A stretch of 64,000 bases of DNA from Zoroaster sp. YZ-2022 (taxonomy: Eukaryota > Echinodermata > Asteroidea > Forcipulatida > Zoroasteridae). The DNA lies in the NCBI GenBank assembly GCA_029582265.1, contig CM055819.1, forward strand, positions 12,325,087-12,389,086, given 5' to 3'. The notes under the pieces are model-generated. The model was given only the letters and a program-made list of their open reading frames with translations. It was not told the origin of the DNA and made no database searches. The position numbers were made by a program, and so were the translations under genes. Below, piece after piece: positions 24,501 through 36,500 of this stretch (position 1 is the stretch's first letter; each line of letters begins with the position of its first letter).

Positions 24501-27500
24501 CCAGAGTTGATCTGGAGAGGACCACCACAAAATCCTTTGATATTTTGCCAACCAAGACAGCAGCCAGTTTTAGACAACAATGGAGCTGTCAGTCATTCTG
24601 CTTGTGTAGTTTACAAACTTTTATTAATAGGCCTTTGGGGCAGGATAAAAAATAATACTTAGGGAAATCTTCAGTATCAAGTAATGCTAACCACTTCAAG
24701 TAGACTTAATGTATTTTATAACATTCCGTTTTCAAAAACTAACGTTAGAAAGTCCAGCATATTAATATGACAACAATGTGTGCTGGTATTCTGCAGGAGA
24801 AGTTCCAGGATTTGAAACTAATGAAGCTGACATGTCAATCATTCTGCTGGCTCAGTTTATAAACTTTTACAAGGCCTATAGATCAGGATAAAATAATTTA
24901 AAAAAACACTTCAGGGGTACATAATTATAGGCCTGTCACAGGAACCAGTAATAAATCCTGAAATACCACAGCGTTACGTATACACACACACAAACTAGTA
25001 CGAGTGCAAAAACATACCCTTTTCAATTTTTTTTTTTTTAAATTCAAGAATACATTTGTTTTCACTTATGATTCCGACGATTACCGAAACAAGCCATATT
25101 TTCGGGCATACGGATCGGTTGAATTTATGCTCTCAATCCAGGCCTAATATTTCAAGTTTTCGATTATTTTTCTTCTTGTTTCCGCCAAAACCCCATAGGT
25201 TTAACACATGAAAGTTGTCGATGGATGATGTCATACTTAGCATCGTCACATCAATACAAAACATTAACATTAACTTGATTCGTTACAGCCTTTGCATTTA
25301 TCCACATACAAATTCTCTCAAACGCCTAGGGGACAAACAATGAAATTTAAGCTTATTTTAAGCTTATTTCAATATGTACTATTGTACTATTGTAGTAATA
25401 TCTGTACAGATAATACTGCAAAACAATAATGTCAAGTGGTGATCTCCTGCCACCTACTGTTCCAAAAAACTCCCACTCACAGTCTCATCTACCCACCCGT
25501 CCTGTCGATCGGGTCTTGCCTAAAATTACAATTGGACGAGTTAGTACTACTTGGACGCCTAATGAACACACAATGGAGTGTCGTGGCCGAGCGGTCTAGC
25601 TTACCGGACTCAAGTTCTGGTGTTAGCAGCAGAATGTGGGTTCGAATCCCGGCCGTGACACTTGTGTCCTTGAGCAAGACACTTAACCATAATTGCTTCT
25701 CTCCACCCAGGGGTTAAATGGGTACCTGTGAGGGCAGAGTTGGTTGATTAGCCCTATATGCGCTGTAATGGCAGCAATTGAGCTGTATACTCCCCAGGGA
25801 GCTGAGATGGTTTCAGGAATGATTTATGAGCATTATGAGCAGGGGTAATGATATAATGCGCCTTGAACACCACTTAGTTGGTGGATACGTGCGCTATATA
25901 AGTCCACACATTATTATTATTATTATTATTATTATTACAATGCTGGATGGAAATTAGCAATCAGAAAACTAGATAAATATAATAATTAAATAAATAAGGA
26001 ACAAAATAGATGGCAGGAAAACCATTTAAATCGGAAGTAATTTTTTCGTTCAAAATGGCCGGCGGGTATTAAACAGAGATGCAACTGGGTGTTGAAAAAA
26101 AAAATCTGAAAAATGTGGGGGGAGGTTCTGGGTTACCTTAGCCCCTTGCAGGATCTTGATGCACCCCCAACTCCCAGAAGCCCCAAGGTTTTGACATTTT
26201 ACAGGATAAACGAATAAAATCTTTGAATGAAAAAGGGAATTACTTTAATAAACATTTTGCAAAGAAGAACAGCCACAGTAAATTTGAAGTGCACTCTAAC
26301 TCATAATGTCCAATCCCTAGATTCACGAATGTCCAATTCACGAAAAGATAAAAACCGCAAACCTCGGCGACAGGAATGAGTTCTGCACGTGCGTAAGATA
26401 GCCTCTCGAAGTTTCTCGTAGGTCATAGGTCAATGTTTAAATCTATCTCCAGCCGTAAAATATGCTAACCATAGCTGGAAATGTGCTTTTACGAGAGAAA
26501 GTGCGTACTGACGACTGGTCGAAGAGGTTAAAATTGCACTCATGATACAAGACGGGATTATTATTTTTGTACGGGATTATCAAATTTGAAAGCACAAATC
26601 GGGAACAAATCTGATATTTTGGATCAGATTTAAACACATCAGATTTTAAGGCAAAAAACGGGGGAAAATCGGATTTTGGGGTTAAAAAATTAAAAAGTCA
26701 AAAATCCGATTAAAATCAGAAATGTTGCATCTCTGATTAAATGTAAACAGATACCTGGCATAAATACATGGACATGTAAAACTTCCATTATTTTATTTGT
26801 TTTTTTTCAAGGCCAAATGGTCATGCCCTCTCAATCCTTAAAGGTCTAGGGCTGCATACCACCACGCACACTCAATGCATGTGTCCTTAAAATACATTTA
26901 TTGCGGATGTTATGCAACATTCAATTTATTTCTAAATTGAATCTAAGGGCCTTCTGAATTCTGAATGGGGGGGGGCACAGGACTTGGTGGGGGGGGGGCA
27001 CAGGACTTGGCGGGGAGGGGGGCAAATGTTAAATAAACTGCATGATCTGAAACCAGTCAGTACCTCATCTTTGGCCTTTGTTAACCGCTCAATCAGTTCC
27101 TTGGACTTGCTGTACTGTGCTCTCTCCAAGTCCTCACAACACCGCTGCCAGTCAAGCTCTGCCTGCATCCTGGATCTCTCTAGATTAGTTTCTCTTTCCA
27201 AGGCTACGGACAATTCCTTCTTGTATCTGTGGTGTGATTATGAAAGTGGTGTGATTATGAAAGTGCTTATCAATGTTAATAAAAATGTGTACATCCACCG
27301 AACTGGTGTTTCATTCATGAAACCATCTCAGCTCCATGGGGAGTATACAGCTCAATTGCCGCCGTTTTGGTGCAACTGTGCCCTCACAGGTACCTGTTTA
27401 CTCCTGGGTGGAGAGAAGCAATCATGGTAAAGTATCTTGCACAAGGACACAAGCACTATGGTCAAGGTCAGAATTCAAACCCACATTCTGTTACTTGGCC

Positions 27501-30500
27501 ATGGTCAAGTGAGTGAGCGCCTTACAATTTGCAAGCAGCAACTCATAACAGCTCTCCAGTTTTTGTGCTAAGTAAGTGTTTTGTAGCTACAAGTTTGTCT
27601 TCATTTTTATACTAGTGGATTTCTTATTACACCTGGAATCTACTGGACGTTTTATGTGAGTATTTGTACATTTGTTTTCTTATAATAAGTGAAAAACTGG
27701 TGTTTTTTTTTGTATGTCTGTGCAGTAAAAATTTACTGTTGAGTGTATACACATTTTGGATCTTCATTTTATTTGTGCAGTCAACTCTGATTTAGATTAT
27801 AGCCTGTAGCTAGAGATTATAACCTGTAGCTTGACCACAAGCCTTTTGTTTGGATCAACAACTTTGTGATCAGACAATGGAGGTCTACATCCTGTTTATT
27901 CTACTCCTGCTATCCAGACCATGGTGTCTCAATGACTCATCAGTAGATGGCTACAAGATGCAATCTACAGATTGTTCAACTAAATCCATGCATCTTAAAT
28001 TCTTGAGACGTCCTATATCATACTATGATAATTCATCTGCCCCCTTTCACCTGGAACTCTTAATTTCTGGTGACATAAACCCGAGCCCTGGTCCTGAAAC
28101 ACTGATCAACAAGCCCACAACCGCCACTCAGCTCCATCAAATTTCATACAGCCGTAATGAACTACTCAATCTTCGCAATGCTCCATGTACTGATGTAGCT
28201 TTATCTTATTTAGGATTGAGTCAATTGAACTGTCTTGAATACTTGCTAATCAACCCCAAACATACCGCCACATAGAGGTAAAAAGCTGGTCGCCGTAGAC
28301 TTACACAACTAGCACTCCAGCCTTACCAACCCCAGCAGTGAACTCAACCACATCAACAAGCGACATTGGCATAACTTCAACTCCAAATGTTCACGATGAG
28401 TCTAAACTTCAGCTCTGTGTCTTGAATACTCAATCCATATGTAACAAATCGGATGAATTTGTTGACTTTGTACTTCAAAACAATTTGGATCTTGTTGCCA
28501 TAACCGAGACATGGTTTAAACCTAATGACTTGCCACCCGTGAGTGTACTCCTGCTGGCTACTCTCTCCATCATATCCCCAGACCAATAAAGACCGTGGAG
28601 GGGTTGCACTACTCTTTAGGTCCAGTTTATCTGTCAGTATGAAAAGTGTTAATATTGACTACCTAACATTTGAATCTCTGCATGCTGAGGTAACGTGCAA
28701 CACTAGATCTGTTCGCCTTGTTAATATTTATCGACCAGAAAGGGATGTTGATGGTAAACATGTAAACTTCTCCAGTTTTCTGCAGGAATTTGAAAAATTA
28801 ATTGTCGATTATCTCTTGCACCCATCTGACATTATTTTAACCGGCGATTTTAACATTCATATGGACATTATTTCAAACAATTATGCAAATCAGTTTAAAG
28901 ATCTGCTCTCTGCTCATGGACTTATACAGCACATCACAGCACCCACTCATCGGTATGGTCACTGTCTTGACCTCATGATAACGCGTGAAAATACTTCACC
29001 TCTTATCTCGAATATAACTATTCATCCTGGCTTATCTGATCATTATCTGATCATTATGCAATCATGGTAAATTTGAACCTTAAAAAACCTCCCATACCTA
29101 CCATTTCTGTAACTACTCGCCACTGGAAAAAAGTAAATATTAAAGATTTATGTCATGATATTGAATCTCAACTGGAAAATGTAAACCTTGAAGATGGTGA
29201 GCTGGATTCTTGTGTCAGTCTATTTGAATCTACTGTCCGTAACATCTTGGATGATCATGCTCGCATAAAAACTCGAACTGTTAAACTACAATCTGAATCC
29301 CCTGGTTCAATGATGATATCCGTGTTGCAAGGAAAATCCGCCGTCAACTTGAGCTTAAGATGGCGTGACAATGGGAAACTTGAGTACATCGGCAAGAATA
29401 CTGTAACCAACGTGATATTGTGAAGAACATGATTAACCAGGCAAAAATAACTCACTACTCATCTCTTGTGGAAGATAGCTCTGGTGATCAGAAAAAACTC
29501 TTTAACATTGTTGAAAAAGCTGCTTCATAAACCCAAAGCTCCAGTGCTTCCATCTACACACTCCGATCAGGACCTCGCAAATGCTTTTTTCAGACTTTTT
29601 GTCACAAAAATTGAGAATATCCGCTGCTCTTTTCCCTCAGTTCCTGTCATTTCTATCACAAACACCATCACGCAAGGATCCACAATGTAGACTGTCCATG
29701 TTTGAGCCTACTAGTGTTACCGGAGATCAAGAAACTCATCATGAAATCGCCATCAAAATCATGTGAACTTGATCCAGTGCCAACTCGCTAATAAAACAAA
29801 ATATTGATGTGTTTACTAAGTATATCACAATTATTGTAAACAGATCTCTTTCTTCCGGTTGTTTCCTAATAGCCAGAAGGTTGCTCATGTTAAACCACTC
29901 TAAAGAAACCCAATTTGGACAAGGAAGTTTTCAAAAATTACCGACCAGTAGCGAATTTAAAGTACCTTGAAAAACAATCGAGCTGAGTTGTTTCATCACG
30001 GATCTCTGACCATGTTCGCGGTTAATAACCTGTCGGACACATTTCAGTCAGCCTACAAACCATTTCATGGAACGGAAACTGCTCTTCTTCAAGGCGTCAA
30101 CAATGACATTTTATCTGCCATGGATGAGGGGAAAATCACTGCATTAGTTTTGTTAGACTTAAGCGCGCTTTTGACACTGTCGATCATAAAATCCTTCTCT
30201 CCCGCCTTCAATATCATCTTGGAATACATGACACAGCCCTGGATTGGTGTAAGTCCACCTTTTAAATAGGCCTCAGCATGTTTGTATTGGTAACGCTATC
30301 TCCGAGCCATGTTACTCTTGACTATTCTGTACCCCAAGGCTCTGTGCTCGCCCACAGTGGTTTACTGTTTATACCTTCCAGTTCGTGATATCATTTGAAG
30401 TATAATTTAAATTACCATGTTTACGCTGATGACACGCAGCTTTACATTACTTTTAAATCTTCTCAAGAACCTGCTGATTCCTGCATTAAAACACTGGAGA

Positions 30501-33500
30501 AATGTATTCAAGAGATTCAAGTTGGATGAGACAAAACTTCCTGAAATTGAACGATGAAAACAGAATTTGTTCTATTTGGATCCGCTAGCAATTGTCTAAA
30601 GTTTCTCTCTTCCATTTATTACAATTGGTGACTCGTAGATAACTCCCTCATTACATGCACGTAATTTGGGTGTTATATTTGACTCGATAATGACTTTAAA
30701 ACCACATATCTCCAACATTGTTCGCATATCATCATTTCATATCAGAAATATAGTTCTAATTAGGAAATACTTGAATAAAAGTGCTGCTGAACAAATTATA
30801 CATGCGCTTTGTCACATCACGGCTTGATAACGGGAATGCTCTCCTTTACGGTCTTCCGCAGAATCAAATATCTCGCCTTCAGCACATACAAAACACAGCA
30901 GCTCGTGGTTGTGACTTTGTCCAGAAAGTCATGCCATATCACGCCAATCTTGAAAGAACTGCACTGGCTTCCTGTTTCACAGAGAATTGTTTTAAACTTA
31001 TGCTAATTGTTCACAAATCTTTTAATAACATTGTCCAATTTATATTTCTGAACTACTTAAAGTCTACACTCCATCACGCACTTTTAAACAGCAACATGTC
31101 ACTCCTCAAGGAAGCAACTTCAAAACGGAACTGGGGTGATAGGTCGCTTTCGTCGCAGCTCCGAGACTCTGGAATCATCTTCCAACTAAACTCAAATCTT
31201 GTCATAGTATAACCAGATTCAAGTCGATGCTTAAAACTCATCTTATGTCACAACTCTTCAAAGATGATGTATATTTGTAATTGCATTGTAGGTACATGTA
31301 TCTCGGTACATAATTTGTTTTCCCTATGCTATCATTGTATATTGTTTGTATTAATGTTTTTCTTTGTTTCCGCGCCTTGAGCGCCCAGCAGGGTGGATAT
31401 GTGCGCGCTAAAAATCTTTATTATTATTATTATTATTATTAAGGAAGGTGTTAACTTTCACAAGAAAAATTTAATGAAAACAAAAATTGACATTAATTTA
31501 AAAGCGTAGAGTTGCTGCTTATTTCTAAAATTTCAACCACACTAGTATACTTTAAAAATGAAACTTTTTCATTGTTTTTTGGAGAGTATTTTGATCAGTA
31601 AAGATTTTTTTTAAAATAACAAAATGTCTTTAGAGGATTACTGGACTTTCAAGGATGGAATTCACATCGCCATATACGTAAAAACATGTACCTTTCGGCA
31701 TCTTCTTTTCTCTGGACCAACTCTGCCTTCAGTTTGTCCTGGGTTTCTCTTAGAGTTGTGATGGTAAAATTCTTGTTGGCCATGTCTCTGGATACTTTGA
31801 TGAGTTGGGCATCTGAATGGCTCCTTACATCCTCAATCTCACATTGTAATCTAAAATAATAATACAAAATTAAAACATAAATTATTCTGCCTGATTTAAC
31901 AGAATGATCTAGATTTTACCCTCTTAGTAAATAGGTATTTTGGCAGGACATCTGATATTCCATATATTCACATCCAGTGGCATAACTGGGATTTTTCCAG
32001 GGGGCAGAGACAAGCAAAATTTCTGACTTAAACACGTAAACACTACTGTCATGTTAATTCTACAGTGTTGTTTGTTTATTTTGGTATGTTTTATTATGGT
32101 TTATGTTCATTTTCACATTCTCATGAGTGTGATTTTATTTCTGTTAAACGGAATGAATAACATTTGCGTTTGAAAAAGTATGTTAATTTCAATTCTCCGA
32201 TTAAGAAAAATATATATATGAAATTAATCTGTGAAGTTTTCATCCCAAAGGGAATCGTGTTTCTCTTTTTAAGAAATAAATGGAAAAAAGATTGAAAATA
32301 TTTTAACAATTTTAACATTTTTAAAGTTGCCAGATGGCAGCTCTTGTTATTTGCCTAAGCAATTTCTTATTTTCAGATTGATGAGAGTGCATGCCTCAAA
32401 AGGACCTACATAATACAAATACATGTTATTACAATATCCTATGATACATTTTAATATGTCGCACGTGTTTGGGGTGATGTGATGGTAAAAAATAGAGTTA
32501 AATGTTGAATTGCTAATTTTTCTGGAGTTAAGGAAATTATAAGCTAAACGAAAATATTCATGAAGGATTAGTACTAGTAAATTAAAAACTCAAATTAATA
32601 AGATGCTGGCCCATTGTTTTAATCCTCAGCTTGCACGTGACCACACAATTTATAATGCAGCTGTCAATCAGAATCAAGCACGTTTGAAATATTGCTTTTA
32701 TTTACAGTTTCCAACAAACAAATGAAATTTTTGTTTTGGTTCATTTAATAACGATATTATCTTTCAAAATTTGTTTTTAAATTCTATTTTATGGGTCTCT
32801 TGAGCCAAACACAGGCTATATCTTTAATGTTTAAAAAAAATAATGGATTATAAGGTGTTTTTTCTTCTGAAACCTGAATTACTATTGACATGTGACCTTT
32901 TTGAAAAGATGACTAATGACGTCATCACCTGTCACAGTGCCCTTTGGCAACAGGTTTAGAAAAATAACAATTTTCTATCTCAAAAACCATAGGAAAGTTG
33001 AATATGACTTCTGTGAATAAAGTGACTAGCGACGTCATCACAGATTAGAGCACCCCCTTGTGGCAGTTTTAAAAACACTGTAAAACCATGCTTCTAATGA
33101 TTATATTGAGAAATGTGTCATTTAAAAGCATTTGTTTTCCCTTTCTCAAGTTATATAGCAATGTTCAAATGGAAAATTTTGTTTTCCCTAAATTGAAATA
33201 GCCAAAAACATGGGCAATGTGCCCTGGGACCCTTGTTCAATGGTTTACTTACACATGGCTTACAGGTAGTTGTATTAAATCACCACTTTGGTTTATACAA
33301 ATCTGGATATAGTGTCCAAGACTTTGCTTGACCATTTCCCAAATACTGTAATCAGCTGTAGCAAACTGTGTCTCACAGTATACACACACCATTTAATAAT
33401 GAATGCCAATTCAGTGCGGAGTGTTGGGATACCTACAGTACTCTCTAGCGACAGAATATTTTGTACCATAGTAGACCAAATGACAACATATGTGGGGTGT

Positions 33501-36500
33501 TGAGGCCTCTAGACACACAAGGGTTAGACTCCAAAATCTAAATTGGAAAGAATACTAGGTGCATTTAGTTCACCATCCACATCCTTGAAAAAATCCTAGA
33601 AAAAATATACTGTGTATTTCTACACAGCTAGTTGAAGATCAAAGTGCTTTCACAGCAAAGTCCAGGGGTATCACAGTGTTATCTAACAATGACAAGCAAT
33701 ACCTGTGGGTGTCTTTTGTCAGCTCCTGATATATTTGTAATACACATGCAAAAGTATCATAAGTTAAACGTTTGGACACCCTTTATTTCCAAGAATAACA
33801 ATTTTGGACAACCTATATCCAATTCTCTGCTTTTCATGGTAAACACAGTAACAATTTTCATAGTGGACACCTGATGAGCGAGTACAGAAACCACTCACTT
33901 TTCAATCATCTGATCCTTCTCCTTGATGCTGTCTTGGTGAGACCAGTCCTCTCTCTTCCGCTCTACCTCTGATGCCTCCAGCTTGGTACTCAGCTCTCGA
34001 ATCTTATCCTGAAAATGGTGTTCTGCCTCTTTGATTTTCAGGACAGCGACTTCTTTTTCTCTGGCATACCTATCAAGCTCCTCATGTCTGTTGAAAGAAA
34101 ACACCAGAGACAGAAATATTTCAAGGAATGTGTAATACCAACTGTCAACTTTATATAAAGTAAGTTTTTTGTAAAACTGTGATCAATTATACTTTTTTAG
34201 ATTACCAATATTGTATATAGTGGCTTTAAAGGGAGTGTACACCTTTGGAAATTTCCTGATAACAAAATTACTGAATTATAATCTAAACACTTATACCTTG
34301 ATGTGAAGTTGGTGATGATACCAAACATCCTGAGAAATAATTCTCTTTGACATAATGTCATAGCATGTACATCTGAATGCATTTTCACTATTTTCTTGTT
34401 AATGCAAAAAAAAATATGCTTAAACTTTCACAGGTTTGCTTATTCATTCTAATAGAATATGAATACATTTACAGACATTTTACCAATGGTGTACACTCCC
34501 TTTAACAGCCATTAAACAACCCGCTGAAGTTGTTTATGACCAGTTAAGAACGAATCTTGTACACCAGCTGCTGTGTGGTGCAATTTCAGTCCTCAGAGTG
34601 CAGAGATTATGTGTCTTGTGTGTGCAAAAGCTTTATTGAGGCATGTCTCCAAGTACATAGTTTGAGCAGTTTTTGTTTTGACAACAAAATCAAAAAGGTA
34701 TGAATGGGATTAAACTTTTGGCATCTATGTCTAACAAACATTTTGAGACCATTGCATCAAAATTTGAATCTTATCAGTAATGATAATTCTTCATGATTGA
34801 TGTCTGGCTCACTTTCTATTGAAGTCTTCCATTGCTCTGTTGACGGACTCTTCCATTAACTCCTTCTGGCTTTCTAGTTCCGCAATCCTGTGTATTAAAA
34901 AATAAGTAAGACTTACAAAATAGAATTTAGATATTTATTTTGATTAGGTGTAAACATACTTTTTGCTGGCCTTTTTTAAGTATTACATTTCTTCTTAGAT
35001 AATGATTAAGTCAGTCACCTTGCATCTTTAATGCCAGTCCGTTCATGCAGCTCCCATTCTTTCTGCTTCAGCAGCTTGTGTAGGTCACGCACGTTGCAGT
35101 CAGCATCACCGAGTTGAGATGATGCCCTCTCATTGGCCGTGCGAACTAGCTCTAATTCCTTACCCAGTAGCTTCACCTATTAAAAAACATACAATGCATT
35201 GGACTCAAGTTCTGGTGGTGTTAGAATGTGGGCACAATTCGCAGCCTTGCTGGTCGCAAGACATTTAACCATCATTATTCCTGCTTTGCAAATAAAGGAA
35301 ATATACAAAGGAATTGTACACCAGGCCTGCACCCTGGTCTTGGCCTTGGTGCCCCTTAAAAGGGTTTCTGATATTCTAATGGAAGTGACCTATACTCAGG
35401 AGAAGTGGCCTTGCCCTTCCAGGCCTGGTACACCACTGGTAAAATGTTTGTAAATGCATAAAATATACATAAACCAACCTGTGAATGTTTCAGTTCATTA
35501 AAGAGAACAATTGTTAAAAATACCTTCATTTTTTTTTTGTGCATTCAATTCCAAGATGGACAATGGAGAACACCATCCAGGTTTGTTCAATGTCCCTAAC
35601 AATAGGGAAATGGTTTCATACACCGCCCGACTTTGTTGTACAATTCCATCACCCAAACCAACCATTAGTACTGACATTTTTTACCAGGCCATCTCCACCT
35701 TCAAAATGAAAATAAATCAAATGTTGTAGTTAACCCCTTACTCCGTGTCCCACCGCCCCCCCCCCCCCACATCTCCACCTTAGTCAGGCTCAGAGTCTGG
35801 AAACTAGTTTTAATGTATGTTCAATTTTTACTTGCAACTTCCTTAGCATATTTTGGTTCTGTATGTATTTCACTATTTTATATAATTTTAATGTAATATT
35901 AAAATAAAATAACAGCCCTGACCAATTTCAAATTCATAAAATTGTTGGATGTTTTTTCAGTGATACGTGTATGCATTTAGGGTACAATACCATGGACTAT
36001 AGGTTATAGAAGCTAGACTGGCACACTTGGTGTATTGGTAATAGACTGCTGGTACTTGTGTGAGCATATAGTGCAAACCTTCATCTCGTGTGCTAGTACA
36101 ATTGCATTCATATCATCTAGCTGCACCCGATGCTCTTTTTCTCTCCTATGCAAGGCTTCGTTAAATCCTGTGGACAGCTCCTGTCGCTGGATGTCTAGCT
36201 CCTCCTCCACCTGCCTCAGCTGTTGTTGTAGGTTACGCTTGATGTTACCAAGGCTGGCACGCTCGTTGTCTGTCTCTTCATCTTTGGTGCTGTTTAAGGA
36301 CAGAGATGAGACATCATTTGAACATTTTAATTAAAAAGTGACGACTCATCAAAAATATATTTTCTTTTTTGCGTATTAGATATTTTGACTGTATTCACTG
36401 TCATCTGATGGGAACTGCCAGTGTTCCCAATGGAATGTCCTGAGTTTGGAGACGCTCCCTAAACTCACATTTTATATTGTTGTATCTCCTGCTGTCTGTC

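Larger units (their letters stand above)
27545..31440 (+). mobile_element. CR1/L2-type LINE, nearly full length but broken
   Basis: About 3.9 kb: 5' leader, a frame with a 2A-like motif (27850-28275), apurinic endonuclease (28338-29070), reverse transcriptase pieces (29580-31212) and a 3' tail CGCCTTGAGCGCCCAG, then GGGTGGATATGTGCGCGC and (TTA)n to 31440. Many frameshifts and stops. Antisense to CCDC57. The 5' boundary is approximate. Confidence 0.88.

Noticed and set aside
25580..25660. Functional tRNA-Leu gene
   Set aside because: The acceptor and anticodon stems do not pair fully and the unit continues into a SINE body and tail.
35752..35769. Poly-C tract, and a similar one at 41941-41956
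   Set aside because: Simple homopolymers without further structure.
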